From JALZAH01 sp051000755 (lineage in GTDB: Bacteria; Actinomycetota; Acidimicrobiia; Acidimicrobiales; Palsa-688): a stretch of 64,000 nucleotides of DNA. The stretch spans positions 22,771 to 86,770 of the forward strand of contig JBPCNZ010000108.1 in NCBI GenBank assembly GCA_051000755.1, read 5' to 3'. Under the pieces are notes generated by a model. The model was not told the DNA's origin and ran no database searches. It saw only the letters and a list, made by a program, of their open reading frames with translations. The first letter of the stretch is position 1; each line of letters starts with the position of its first letter. Positions 50,345 through 59,349 of this stretch are shown in pieces. The position numbers and the translations under genes were made by a program.

Positions 50345-51121
50345 TCAAACGCCCATGGCGTGGTACCCGCCGTCCACGTGGACCATCTCGCCGGTCGTCT
50401 TCGGGAACCAGTCCGACAGCAGGGCCACGCACGCCTGGGCCACCGGTTTGGGATCGGTCACGCTCCAGCCGAGGGGGGCCCGGTCGTCCCAGACGTCCTC
50501 GAACAAGGAGAAGCCGGGGATGCTGCGTGCCGCCATGGTCTTGACCGGTCCGGCCGCCACCAGGTTCACCCGGATGCCGTCAGCGCCGAGATCCCGGGCC
50601 AGATACCGCGAGGTGGCCTCGAGGGCGGCCTTGGACACGCCCATCCAGTCGTAACCGGGCCATGCCACCCGGTTGTCGAAGTCCAGGCCGACCACCGACC
50701 CGCCCCCCGCAGCCCGCAGGAGGGGCAGGAGGCCGACGGTGAGCGCCTTGAGGGAGAAGGCCGAAACCTCGAGCGCCACCTGCACGTCCTCCCAGGGGGC
50801 CTCGAGGAACCCGCCGCCCAGACAGGTCGGTGGGGCGAAGGCGATGGAGTGGAGGATGCCGTCGACCGCTCCCCAACGGCCGGTGAGGTCCTCGGCCACC
50901 GCCGTCACGTGTTCGGGGACGGTCACGTCGAGCTCGAGCACGTCGGGGGGCGACGGCAGGTGGCGGGCCACCCGGCGGGTGAGGGACAGGGCCCGCCCGG
51001 CGCTGGTCAGCACGATCTCCGCTCCCTGCTGCTGGGCCAGATCGGCGACGGCATAGGCGAGTGAGTCGTCGGTGAGCACGCCGGTGACGACGATGCGCTT
51101 GCCCTCGAGGAGTCCTGACAT
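50345..51121 (-). CDS. fabI: Enoyl-ACP reductase FabI/InhA-like
   Basis: A 258-residue SDR-type enoyl reductase: GLLEGKRIVVTGVLTDDSLA is the FabI/InhA opening, HSIAFAPPTCLGGGFLEAPW the substrate-loop region, YDWMGVSKAALEATSRYLA holds the Tyr-x6-Lys pair, and VAAGPVKTMAARSIPGF and GEMVHVDGGYHAMG close it. It reduces the enoyl double bond with NADH in the last step of each elongation round. The long frame upstream to 52300 is antisense to the WS/DGAT gene. It heads the fabI-fabG-fabZ operon and is divergent from acpP. Confidence 0.93.
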   Translation of the reverse strand: MSGLLEGKRIVVTGVLTDDSLAYAVADLAQQQGAEIVLTSAGRALSLTRRVARHLPSPPDVLELDVTVPEHVTAVAEDLTGRWGAVDGILHSIAFAPPTCLGGGFLEAPWEDVQVALEVSAFSLKALTVGLLPLLRAAGGGSVVGLDFDNRVAWPGYDWMGVSKAALEATSRYLARDLGADGIRVNLVAAGPVKTMAARSIPGFSLFEDVWDDRAPLGWSVTDPKPVAQACVALLSDWFPKTTGEMVHVDGGYHAMGV

Positions 51122-51241
51122 GGTCGCCACCCTACAAACCTGGTCGGCCCCGACGCCCTCCGGCGAACGAGTACGGTCTTGGCCTACAAACCGGTGGACC
51201 ACTGGGGTCCGCACGCACACAGAGCACGGAGAGTCGCCGTA

Positions 51242-51487
51242 GTGGATCGGGACGAGGCATTTTCGACGTTCCAGGGATGCGTGGCCGAGGTCCTCGACAT
51301 CGGACCCAGCGAGGTCAAGCCCGAGTCGCGGTGGCGCGAAGATCTCGACGCCGACAGCTTGGCCGTGGTGGAGATCACCCTGGCGCTCAACGACGCCTTC
51401 TCCATCAAGATCCCCGACGTCGATCCTGACCAGTTGGTCACCGTCGGGCAGGCGTTCGATCTCGTCCTCGGCCTGATCGACGTCTGA
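51242..51487 (+). CDS. acpP: Acyl carrier protein
   Basis: An 81-residue acidic four-helix protein: FSTFQGCVAEVLDIGPSEV, WREDLDADSLAVVEITLALN with the phosphopantetheine Ser in the DSL motif, and IPDVDPDQLVTVGQAFDLV. GTG 51242 is chosen because GGAGAG precedes it and the extra 21 upstream codons are unlike ACPs. It carries the growing acyl chain for the surrounding fab enzymes. Confidence 0.92.
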   Translation: MDRDEAFSTFQGCVAEVLDIGPSEVKPESRWREDLDADSLAVVEITLALNDAFSIKIPDVDPDQLVTVGQAFDLVLGLIDV

Positions 51488-51491
51488 GGGT

Positions 51492-52853
51492 CTGAAGTCA
51501 GCTGAACCGCTGAGTGATCTCGAGGCTCTCCTGTGGAGCCTGGAGGGCAGCGACCCGCGCCTGCGGGCCGCCATCACGGTGGTGACCCTGCTCGACTCCT
51601 CACCGGGGATCGACCACCTGCGGGCCCGGGCCCAGCTGCTCGCCGCCCACCTGCCCCGCCTGGCCCAACGCATCGAAGCGGGCCCGGTCGCCCTGTCCAA
51701 GCCTCGGTGGGTCTCCGACGACGACTTCGACCCGGCCTGGCATGTCCGGGTCGTCCGAGCCCCCGTCGCCTCCGGTCTGGACGGGGTGCTGGCCCTGGCC
51801 GCACCGCTTGCCACCGAGGGCTTCGACCGGTCCCGGCCCCCGTGGCACATGCTCCTGGTGGAAGACATCGATGCTGTCGGCGCCGCCGCACTGGTCATCC
51901 GCCTCCACCATGTGTGCACCGACGGGGTCGGCGCCCTGCGCCTGGCCGCCGTGCTCTTCGACCTGGCGCCCGGCGCTGCGCCGCCGGGACCGCCGCCCCC
52001 GCCGGTCGACGACCTCCCGCAACCAGGGCCGGTCGGCGATGCCTTCTGGCGGTCGTTGGGTGCCGCCCGTGACCGCCTGCCGGCTCTGGCTGCCACCGCC
52101 CGGGAGGTGTTCGGCGATCCCCATCCCCGGGCCCAGGCCACCGTCGACCTGGTGCGTTCCGTGGCCCGCCTGGCGTCGCCGGGGGATGCGGCGCTCAGCC
52201 CGGTCATGACCGGGCGGTCCCTGGCCTCGGACCTGGGCGCCATCGACCTGGACCTCGACCAGGCCGGGACCGCCGGCCGGGAGGCGGGAGGAACGATCAA
52301 CGACGTGTTCGTCGCCGGGCTCCTCGAAGGCCTACGCCTCTACCACGCCGCCCACGGCCACCGACCGGAGGCCCTTCGCATCGGGGTGCCGATCAACCTG
52401 CGGGCCGACGACACCGATGCCAGCGTCACCAACGCCTTTGCCCCGGCCCGGATCACGGCGCCCCTGCAGATCCTCGACCCCTCGGCGCGCATCGCTGCCG
52501 TGCACGGTCTGATCCTTCGCGAGCGGCACCAGCCCGCCCACGACATCATCGGCCCGCTCGCCGGGGTCGTCCACCGCCTACCCATGGCCCGGGCCGCCAT
52601 GAGCGCCGCCCTCGGGTCCCTCGACGCCTTGGCCTCCAACGTCCCCGGCCCGCCGGTGCCGCTGTGGCTGGGCCCCGCCCGGGTCACGGCCCTGTACCCC
52701 TACGGGCCGCGCAGCGGCGCCGGGCTGAACGTCACCCTCCTGTCCCACGAGCGCAGCGCCCGCATCGGCGTCCATGCCGATCCTGCGGCCACGCCCGACG
52801 TCGGGGTCCTGGTCGACTGCCTACGAGACGGGTTGGAGTCGACGCTGCCCTGA
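51492..52853 (+). CDS. WS/DGAT-family acyltransferase lacking a canonical start
   Basis: A wax ester synthase/diacylglycerol acyltransferase-like protein of about 453 residues. The active-site motif HHVCTDG (HHxxxDG) sits in VIRLHHVCTDGVGALRLAAV, and the C-terminal half has GGTINDVFVAGLLEGL, VPINLRADD and ASNVPGPPVPLWL, all family features. The conserved N-terminus PLSDLEALLWSLEGSDPRLR lies upstream of the first usable codon, GTG 51579. In frame after the acpP stop only CTG codons (51492, 51510) are available before it. A CTG start, or a sequence error, must be considered. It would esterify acyl-CoA to alcohols or diacylglycerol for storage lipid. Confidence 0.8.
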   Translation: MKSAEPLSDLEALLWSLEGSDPRLRAAITVVTLLDSSPGIDHLRARAQLLAAHLPRLAQRIEAGPVALSKPRWVSDDDFDPAWHVRVVRAPVASGLDGVLALAAPLATEGFDRSRPPWHMLLVEDIDAVGAAALVIRLHHVCTDGVGALRLAAVLFDLAPGAAPPGPPPPPVDDLPQPGPVGDAFWRSLGAARDRLPALAATAREVFGDPHPRAQATVDLVRSVARLASPGDAALSPVMTGRSLASDLGAIDLDLDQAGTAGREAGGTINDVFVAGLLEGLRLYHAAHGHRPEALRIGVPINLRADDTDASVTNAFAPARITAPLQILDPSARIAAVHGLILRERHQPAHDIIGPLAGVVHRLPMARAAMSAALGSLDALASNVPGPPVPLWLGPARVTALYPYGPRSGAGLNVTLLSHERSARIGVHADPAATPDVGVLVDCLRDGLESTLP

Positions 52854-52864
52854 GCCCCCTGCCC

Positions 52865-54373
52865 TCAGGCCCCGCTGGTCCGCCACTCCTCCTCCAGGCG
52901 GCCCAGCCTCGTCGATGCCGGCGCCCCGACGAACGGCCAGATCTCGTCGGCCACCGCCCGCCAATCCGCCACCGACCCGAGACCGGCCAGCACCGCGTAG
53001 AGGCCCAGGTTGATCCGCTGGAGGATGACGAACGGGGCCGGTACGTTGGCCGCTTTGATCACCGGGTTGTTGGCATCGAAGAAGTGGCGGAGGGTCTCGG
53101 ACGCGTACTCCGGCGAGAACGAGCTCGGGCCGCGCGACAGCACCAGCTCGTAGTAGTGACGGAAGTATTCGACGATCTCGGCGTCGGTCAGGTCCGTGCC
53201 GGTGCGGAGGAAACCGGCCTTCTCGATGGCCGTGCGGAAGCCGGCCGGGTCCGGTTCGGTGACCATGGTGCGAACCATGCTGGTGAGGTTGGTGACGTCA
53301 TCGTCGGAGAACCACTTGACCAGGCCGAAGTCCAAGAAGCTGACCCGCCCGTCCCCTGCGAAGAGGTAGTTGCCGGGATGGGGATCGCCATTGAAGACCC
53401 GGAATCGATAGAGGCAGCCGAACACGAAACGAAAGATGGTCTCACCGGCCAGGTCCCGCTCCTGCTGGGACCACGATTCGACGACCTCGTCGTAGCGGGC
53501 CCCGGTGGCCAGCTCGGTGGTCAGCACCCGCCGGGCCGACAGGGACGTGATGACGCGAGGGATGTGGATGAACGGATGCCCGGAGAAACGGTCGGCGAAC
53601 ACCGTCTGGTTGCGGGCCTCCAGGGAGTAGTCGAGCTCCTCGATGAGCCGGGAGCGCAGCTCGGTCACCAGCGCCGGCGCGTCCAGGCCCGGGAAGGCCA
53701 TGCGGATGAGGTTGATCAGCATCGTCGAGTTGTCCAGGTCGGAGCGGATGGCTTCGTCGATGCCCGGGTACTGGACCTTTACCGCCACGGGCTGGCCGTC
53801 GTGGGTGACCGCCCGGTGGACCTGGCCGATGGAGGCGGCGGCGAGGGGGACCGGGTCCCATTCGGCGAAGACCTTCTCCGGGGGCTGGCCGAGCTCATCG
53901 GCGATGACCGACCCGGCCAGCTCGGCGGTCATCGGGGGGGCGGCGGCCTGAAGGGTGGCGAGGGTCTTGCGTACCTCCGGGGGAAGGCCGGCGTCGAGGT
54001 AGCTGGCCATCTGGCCCAGCTTCATGAACGCCCCCTTCATCGACCCCAGGGTCTCCACCACCTCGGCGGTGGTGCGCAGCTGGCGCTGGCTGCGCTGCTC
54101 GGCGCTGCGCTCGGGGGAGGAGACCGCCGACCGGGCCGCATCGGCCACGTAGCCGGTGCCGACCCGGGACGTCACCCTGGCCATCTCCAGGCCCCGGCGG
54201 GCCCTGCCCGTGGCCATCACCGGACCGGCCGGCGGGGCGAGCGGCGCGACCTCACTCGGTGGTTCGCCTCCACGAGCCCGGCGGGCCCGGGCCACGTAGG
54301 CGGCAGCGGTGACGGCGGCGGCCGAGGCCACGGCGATCGATCGGGCCGACGGTCTGGCGCCGCGGCGGGTCAC
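52865..54373 (-). CDS. ABC1/UbiB-family atypical kinase
   Basis: A 502-residue protein with an N-terminal hydrophobic stretch (SARSIAVASAAAVTAAAYVA) and the UbiB hallmark LGSMKGAFMKLGQMASYLD (KxGQ), followed by the Ala-rich nucleotide loop LAAASIGQVHRAV, VAVKVQYPG, the catalytic loop FNGDPHPGNYLF and VSFLDFGLVKWF. UbiB proteins are ATP-dependent factors in quinone biosynthesis or trafficking. The GTG start overlaps the pyrophosphatase stop (GTGA). In an actinobacterium it may act on menaquinone or other prenyl lipids. Confidence 0.9.
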   Translation of the reverse strand: MTRRGARPSARSIAVASAAAVTAAAYVARARRARGGEPPSEVAPLAPPAGPVMATGRARRGLEMARVTSRVGTGYVADAARSAVSSPERSAEQRSQRQLRTTAEVVETLGSMKGAFMKLGQMASYLDAGLPPEVRKTLATLQAAAPPMTAELAGSVIADELGQPPEKVFAEWDPVPLAAASIGQVHRAVTHDGQPVAVKVQYPGIDEAIRSDLDNSTMLINLIRMAFPGLDAPALVTELRSRLIEELDYSLEARNQTVFADRFSGHPFIHIPRVITSLSARRVLTTELATGARYDEVVESWSQQERDLAGETIFRFVFGCLYRFRVFNGDPHPGNYLFAGDGRVSFLDFGLVKWFSDDDVTNLTSMVRTMVTEPDPAGFRTAIEKAGFLRTGTDLTDAEIVEYFRHYYELVLSRGPSSFSPEYASETLRHFFDANNPVIKAANVPAPFVILQRINLGLYAVLAGLGSVADWRAVADEIWPFVGAPASTRLGRLEEEWRTSGA

Positions 54374-54867
54374 CCTCCGCCCTGGGCGGGGCGCTCGTCG
54401 TACTTGCGCCGAGCCTCTTCGATGGCTCGCTCGGCCGCATGGCGGTGCTGCCAGCCGCCCGGCTCGGTGTTCTTGCCCGGTTCGAGCGCCTTGTAGATGG
54501 CGAAGAAGTGGGCGATCTCGTCGAGCATGTACTCCTCGACGTGGTCGAGCTCGGTGATCTTCGAGCTCCGAGGGTCGGTGGCGGGCACGCAGAGGACCTT
54601 GGCGTCGACCCCCTCCTCGTCGCGCATCCGGAACACCCCGATGGGACGGGCTTTGATGTGGCAGCCGGGGAAGGTTGGCTCCTGGAGCAGCACCATGGCG
54701 TCGAGGGGATCGCCGTCCTCGGCCAGGGTATGGGGTACGAAGCCGTAGTCCTCCGGGTACTGGGTGGCAGTGAAGAGGGTCCGGTCCAGCCAGATGGCAC
54801 CGGCTTCGTCGGCCTCGTACTTGTTGCGGGTGCCCTTGGGGATCTCGACGACGACCTCGATCTGCAT
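54370..54867 (-). CDS. ppa: Inorganic pyrophosphatase
   Basis: A 165-residue soluble family I pyrophosphatase: VVVEIPKGTRNKYEAD, the YPEDYGFVPHTLAEDGDPLD metal-binding signature and LCVPATDPRSSKITEL are all present. It hydrolyses PPi to drive biosynthesis. The start ATG gives MQIEVVVEIP, the usual N-terminus. It is co-transcribed with the UbiB-like gene, 4-base overlap. Confidence 0.95.
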   Translation of the reverse strand: MQIEVVVEIPKGTRNKYEADEAGAIWLDRTLFTATQYPEDYGFVPHTLAEDGDPLDAMVLLQEPTFPGCHIKARPIGVFRMRDEEGVDAKVLCVPATDPRSSKITELDHVEEYMLDEIAHFFAIYKALEPGKNTEPGGWQHRHAAERAIEEARRKYDERPAQGGG

Positions 54868-54931
54868 GGCAACGATTCGTAGCAGAGCCCGGGTCCTCGC
54901 GCCTCCCCGGCGCCGCGCTCAGGACCTTCGC

Positions 54932-55696
54932 TCAGGCGACGGAGGCGATTTCTATGACGGTGCTCAGGGCGATCACGACCGGGTCCTCGTCGGCGACGAT
55001 GGTGTGCAACTCGTCGAAGAGAGCCTGGCGGGTCCCCGGATCGAGCAGCAGCACATGGCTGATGGATCCGAACCGGGCGTCGAATTCGTCCTGGGTGGCA
55101 AAGACCTGCCGATGGGGGAGCTCGAGTCGCTCGAAGGTACCGAAGTGGCCCGTGTCGTCGAGGGCCTGACGCCACCCTCGGGTGGAGGCCGGCCGGGGCG
55201 CCAACGTCTCGTAGCGGCGAAGGGTCGACCACAGGTCCGTCTGCCACGTCGTGGTGTGGTTGGGTCGGTTGGTCACGAGGGCCAGGCGCCCGCAGGGGCG
55301 GAGCACCCGGGCCAACTCGGCGCTGGCCCGGGGCACGTCGAACCAGTGGAACGCCTGGGCCACCGTCACCGCGTCCAGCGATCCGGTGACCAGGGGAAGG
55401 TGCTCGGCACCGGCGGCGACCACCGGTACCCCCATCGCCCGCCGGACGATCTGGGCGCGCATGCCGGCCATGGGCTCGACGGCGAGGACCTGGCCGGCGC
55501 CGATCCCGGCCAGCAGGCGGGTGAGCTTCCCGGTCCCGGCCCCCACATCGGCGAGGCGGCTCCCGGGCCCGAGATCGAGATGCTCGGCGAGGAGATCGGC
55601 AGCGGCGTGGGGGTAGTCGGGTCGGCCCCGTTCGTAGGTCTCCCCCGCCGCCGCTGGCGCCCACGAGGTGGCGTGGGCTCGTTCCAGGGAGGACAT
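54932..55696 (-). CDS. Class I SAM-dependent methyltransferase
   Basis: A 254-residue methyltransferase: YERGRPDYPHAAADLLAEHL, the SAM loop LADVGAGTGKLTRLLAG, AVEPMAGMRAQIVRR, and VAQAFHWFDVPRASAELARV followed by LRPCGRLALVTNR. This is the Methyltransf_11 group also represented by the remnant at 35.3 kb. The substrate is unknown. It lies 64 bases upstream of ppa on the same strand and is divergent from the ComF-like gene. Confidence 0.88.
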   Translation of the reverse strand: MSSLERAHATSWAPAAAGETYERGRPDYPHAAADLLAEHLDLGPGSRLADVGAGTGKLTRLLAGIGAGQVLAVEPMAGMRAQIVRRAMGVPVVAAGAEHLPLVTGSLDAVTVAQAFHWFDVPRASAELARVLRPCGRLALVTNRPNHTTTWQTDLWSTLRRYETLAPRPASTRGWRQALDDTGHFGTFERLELPHRQVFATQDEFDARFGSISHVLLLDPGTRQALFDELHTIVADEDPVVIALSTVIEIASVA

Positions 55697-55783
55697 CGCC
55701 TCCAGGATGCCAAAGGGCGGAGCGGCGGTGTCGCACGGTCATGGTTGGGTGGAGCTGAGTCCTGAGCCGAGGGAGGAGGGACG

Positions 55784-56596
55784 ATGGACCGGATCCCACT
55801 GTTGGCGGAGGCGGCCACCCGACCGTTCGGGTTTCCCGGGTGCCGTCACTGCCCGTACCGCCACGTCGGCGCCCCCAACGTGTGTCTGGGGTGCTTCGAG
55901 CACGCCGCCCCGGTTCGTCAGTCCCTTGCCCCCGTGACGAGGTGCGGCGCATGCGGGCGCCCCGGCCCTTCCCACCGGCCGTGCGCCAACCCACTGTGCG
56001 CCCGCGCCGACCGCGGCTGGTCTGCGGTCTTCGCCCTGGGTTTGCACGAGGCGGCGCTGCGCCGCAGCATCGCCAGCTACAAGTACCGAGGTGAGCGGTG
56101 GTGGGCGGGGGTCTTCGCCCGCCTCCTCGCTGGTTACCTGAGAGCTCACCCGACGTGGTTCGAGGAATACGACCTCGTCGTTCCCATGCCCGCCTACCAG
56201 GGGGAAGGGGCTCGCCGGCCGTGGGACCCGGTCGGGTCCCTCTTCGCTGATCTGGTCGTTCTCATCGGCTCGGAATGGGACTGCGACGACCGCCTCATCG
56301 CCAAGACGACCGAGACGCCACCTATGAGCGGACGGTCCCGGCGGGAGCGGGTGGCCCTGGCCGAGGGTGCGCTGCGCCCGGCACTGGTCGTGCCCGAACG
56401 GCGCCGTGTCGTCGGGAGGCGGATCCTCGTCGTCGACGATGTGCTGACCGAGGGGAGCTCGCTGCGGGAGGTGGCGGTGGCGTTGCGGGCGGCCGGCGCC
56501 GAGGAGGTCGCCGGGCTGGTCCTGGCTCGGCGCGGAGGGGAGAGCCCAGGGCGTGCGGGCTCGTCGGGCGATCAGTCGTTCGCTCGTAGCCTCTAG
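55784..56596 (+). CDS. ComF-like phosphoribosyltransferase-fold protein
   Basis: A 270-residue protein. The N-terminal third has several cysteine pairs (CRHC, CLGC, CGAC, CANPLC) that likely bind zinc. SIASYKYRGERWWAGVFARLL and LVVPMPAYQGEGARRPWDPVG are the ComF middle region, and RRILVVDDVLTEGSSLREVA is the PRPP-binding loop of type I phosphoribosyltransferases. ComF proteins take part in DNA uptake; whether this one does is unknown, since it has extra N-terminal fingers. The next gene begins 9 bases downstream. Confidence 0.85.
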   Translation: MDRIPLLAEAATRPFGFPGCRHCPYRHVGAPNVCLGCFEHAAPVRQSLAPVTRCGACGRPGPSHRPCANPLCARADRGWSAVFALGLHEAALRRSIASYKYRGERWWAGVFARLLAGYLRAHPTWFEEYDLVVPMPAYQGEGARRPWDPVGSLFADLVVLIGSEWDCDDRLIAKTTETPPMSGRSRRERVALAEGALRPALVVPERRRVVGRRILVVDDVLTEGSSLREVAVALRAAGAEEVAGLVLARRGGESPGRAGSSGDQSFARSL

Positions 56597-56605
56597 AGTC
56601 GGCGG

Positions 56606-57349
56606 GTGCCGCCCGATCTGGTCAAGTTGATGATCTCCGAGGTCAACGTGGCCGTTCCCGCCGGTCCAGGCGTGGAGGCGGGCATGGTCGTCCTGGTCGA
56701 GGTCGACGAGCCCCGTCGCCGGTTGCGGATCGTGATCGCCCAGCCCGAGGCTCGGGCCATCCAGGCGGCATGGGCGGGGGCCATCCCGGCCCGCCCGTCG
56801 ACCTGGGACCTGTTCGTCTCGGCCGTGGCCCTTCTCGAGGGGCGCATCGACCGCGTCGTCATAACCTCCGTGCTGGAGGAACGCCATTTCTTCGCCAACC
56901 TGGAGTTGGAGCGGGACGGGGAGCGGCGGACACTGGCGTGCCGTCCGTCCGATGCGGTTGCCGTCGCCCTGCGGGCCTACGGAGCGGACATCTATGTCGC
57001 CAGAGAGGTCGTCGATGCCGTCGGATTGGGCGAGGACGGCACCCTGTACGGCCCTTACCAGAAGCCCGAGGCGCCGGTTGGGCCCTCGCCGGCTGACCCC
57101 CCGCCAGAGCTCGCGTCGGCGCCTTGGACGGCGGAGGCGGTCCCAGCACCGACCGAAGAGCCCGGCACGAATCCGGCGGCGCCGGCCCGGGGGCCTGGCC
57201 GGACCCGCTCGGGCCGCTTGCCGCGCAAGGCCTCACCCCGGAAGGCAGGCGCTCCCTCCCGGCGAGGCGTCGGTACCGGTGGCGAGACGGACGCCCCGGT
57301 GAAGCGACCGGTCGCCCCGGTCAGGAAGCGGACACCCCCCGCCAAGTGA
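56606..57349 (+). CDS. Bifunctional nuclease (BFN/DUF151) domain protein
   Basis: A 247-residue protein with a BFN/DUF151 domain in residues 10-145: VVLVEVDEPRRRLRIVIAQP, TWDLFVSAVALLEGRIDRVVI, FFANLELERDGERRTLAC and RPSDAVAVALRAYGADIYVA. Plant and bacterial members have nuclease activity; bacterial roles are poorly known. The last 100 residues are a Pro/Ala/Arg/Lys-rich tail that is probably disordered and may bind nucleic acid. The start is GTG. Confidence 0.85.
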   Translation: MPPDLVKLMISEVNVAVPAGPGVEAGMVVLVEVDEPRRRLRIVIAQPEARAIQAAWAGAIPARPSTWDLFVSAVALLEGRIDRVVITSVLEERHFFANLELERDGERRTLACRPSDAVAVALRAYGADIYVAREVVDAVGLGEDGTLYGPYQKPEAPVGPSPADPPPELASAPWTAEAVPAPTEEPGTNPAAPARGPGRTRSGRLPRKASPRKAGAPSRRGVGTGGETDAPVKRPVAPVRKRTPPAK

Positions 57350-57473
57350 TGCACCGGTCGAGTCCCCCGGTGGCGATGCCGAGACGCGGACGCGGCACTG
57401 AGCCGGTTGATCGCCTGATCGGGGGTCGCAGCGGTGACATCGTGTGTCGTCCGGGCGTCGAATCAGGACCTGC

Positions 57474-58331
57474 TCAGGCGCCGCCGTAGGTCAGGCGGCC
57501 GGCGTCGATGACCGTGCCCTGCGCCGTGGCGGTGGTGAAGTGGGCGGTCCCGTCTCCCAGCTCCCACATCTTCACGGTCAGCTTGTCGCCGGGCAGCACC
57601 GGCTTGGAGAATCGGCCGGCCATGGACGTGAAGCGGGCCGGGTCGGAGCCGCAGAGCGTGTGGAGCAGGGCCCGGCCGGTGAAACCGTAGGAGCACAACC
57701 CGTGGAGAATGGGCCGGTCGAAGCCTCCCAGGGCGGCGAAGGACGGGTCGGAGTGCAGAGGGTTATGGTCGCCGGACAACCGGTAGAGGAGGGCCTGGTC
57801 CGGCCGGGTCTGGTACGCAACCACATGATCGGGGTCCCGATCGGGAGGCTCGAGTCGACCGGATGGTCCCCGATCGCCGCCGAAGCCGCCCTCGCCGCGG
57901 ATGAAGGCGGAGCTGGTCGTGGTCCACAACGGCTCACCGGTGGTGGCGTCGTTGGCGTCGCTCTGGGTGGCGACGACGGCCCCCGAACCCTTGTCGTAGA
58001 TCCCGGTGATGGTGGTGGTCGACGTGGCCGAGCCTGTGACGGGTAGCGGCTGGTGCAGGGTCACGGACTGTTCCCCGTGGACCAGCATGAAGAAGTCGAA
58101 GTCCCCGATCGCCTCGAAGCCGCCGGTGCCGACGCCCAGGACCACGGGAAAGGTGGGGAGGACCTGTTGGGTCACCCCGTTGGTGTTCTCGGTGGTGAAC
58201 TCCAGCTCGGCCCCCGTCGGGTCGGCGGCGCCCGCGCCAACGCCGAGGGCGTAGAGGAGACAGTCCTTCGAGGTCCATGAACGGGTGCCTGGTTCGCTGA
58301 CGTGGCCAACGGCGTCTGGGTTGATCGGCAT
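57474..58331 (-). CDS. MaoC-like double hot-dog dehydratase/hydratase
   Basis: A 285-residue protein: the N-terminal half (WTSKDCLLYALGVGAGAADP, PTFPVVLGVG) is a degenerate hot-dog domain and the C-terminal half holds the hydratase 2 motif YRLSGDHNPLHSDPSFAALG followed by FDRPILHGLCSYGFTGRAL. This layout matches MFE2-type 2-enoyl-CoA hydratases (MaoC, ChsH-like) of actinobacteria, acting in beta-oxidation of fatty acids or sterol side chains. ATG 58331 (MPINPDAVGHV) is preferred to 58370. The gap 57350-57473 shows nothing further. Confidence 0.88.
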   Translation of the reverse strand: MPINPDAVGHVSEPGTRSWTSKDCLLYALGVGAGAADPTGAELEFTTENTNGVTQQVLPTFPVVLGVGTGGFEAIGDFDFFMLVHGEQSVTLHQPLPVTGSATSTTTITGIYDKGSGAVVATQSDANDATTGEPLWTTTSSAFIRGEGGFGGDRGPSGRLEPPDRDPDHVVAYQTRPDQALLYRLSGDHNPLHSDPSFAALGGFDRPILHGLCSYGFTGRALLHTLCGSDPARFTSMAGRFSKPVLPGDKLTVKMWELGDGTAHFTTATAQGTVIDAGRLTYGGA

Positions 58332-58401
58332 GGGTGGAGAATCTATGTCCTCGGGATGGCCGCCGGTCATGAGCGGCTGAGGCGCTGGCCCGCCCCGGGG
58401 T

Positions 58402-59316
58402 TCAGCCCGCCGCCCGCTTCAGCTCGTCCCCCGGGAACGCCCCCGCCTCGATGCAACGCTCCGACCAGTGGCCCAGGGCCCGACAGAGTGAGTCGAGGCC
58501 GCCGCCCAGGGCGGCGATGACGGGCTCGACCTGGATGTCGGTGGACGCCTCGATGGCGGCGCGGACGGCTCGGCCCAGCTCGGTCAGCTGGTCACCGTCG
58601 AGGAGACCGCCGTCGCCCAGCCCTTCGACGGCGGCCGTCATGGCCTCGGCCGACCAGCCCCGGGTACCCGTGTAGGTGGCCAGATCCATCCCGAGCCACC
58701 GTTCGGTGAGGATGTTGGCCTCGATCGGCCCGAGGCCGGCGGCCAGCACGGCGGTGATGTGGCTGTCGCCCCGGAGCTCTCGCAGCAGGTCGCAGGCCCG
58801 CCACAGCTTGCCGGCCGGCGACGACGGCACGGGGAGGGACCGCAGCCCGGCGAAGAGGGGCCGGCCGGCCGGCTGGGCCGCGCCCAGGGCGGCGAGGAGG
58901 GTGTCGGCGACACCCTCGATGGCGGCGCCGTCCTCGTCGGCCAAGACCGCTTCGAGACTGGCGATGGTGGCCAGGTCCCGGGCGGTCATCAGATCCGTGC
59001 GGCCGACCGCGTCCCGGGCGGGGTCCACGATGGCAGCGATCATGGCCGGCTCGAACCAGGCGAAGGTGGCGGCCACCACCGGGGAGGAGGCGTCGCCCAG
59101 GGCCGCGGCCCGCCCCCAGACGTAGGCGGCGAGGAAGTCGAGGCCCAGGCGTTCCAGGGCCTCATTCGTCGGCCGGGACCACACCGCGTGCATGGCGATC
59201 GGTTCTGCCGCGTCCCGCAACCTGCGGGCTGGGGTCGGGTCGGCGACGACGGCGGGAACAGGGGTCCCCTCCGGCCGCGGGGTGAAGAAGGCATCGACGG
59301 CCTCTTGGTAGTGCAT
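58402..59316 (-). CDS. SCO6745-like conserved protein
   Basis: A 304-residue mainly helical protein. The N-terminal part includes DAAEPIAMHAVWSRPTNEAL and LDFLAAYVWGRAAALGDAS; the middle has KLWRACDLLRELRGDSHITA; the C-terminal LTERWLGMDLATYTGTRGWS and LGHWSERCIEAGAFPG resemble a winged-helix-like family of actinobacteria known to me as SCO6745-like. Function unknown. It lies 33 bases upstream... of the end of valS in transcription order after that gene, on the same strand. Confidence 0.7.
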   Translation of the reverse strand: MHYQEAVDAFFTPRPEGTPVPAVVADPTPARRLRDAAEPIAMHAVWSRPTNEALERLGLDFLAAYVWGRAAALGDASSPVVAATFAWFEPAMIAAIVDPARDAVGRTDLMTARDLATIASLEAVLADEDGAAIEGVADTLLAALGAAQPAGRPLFAGLRSLPVPSSPAGKLWRACDLLRELRGDSHITAVLAAGLGPIEANILTERWLGMDLATYTGTRGWSAEAMTAAVEGLGDGGLLDGDQLTELGRAVRAAIEASTDIQVEPVIAALGGGLDSLCRALGHWSERCIEAGAFPGDELKRAAG

Positions 59317-59349
59317 GGGATTCCTCCTGCGGTAGCGAAAGAGCGAGGA

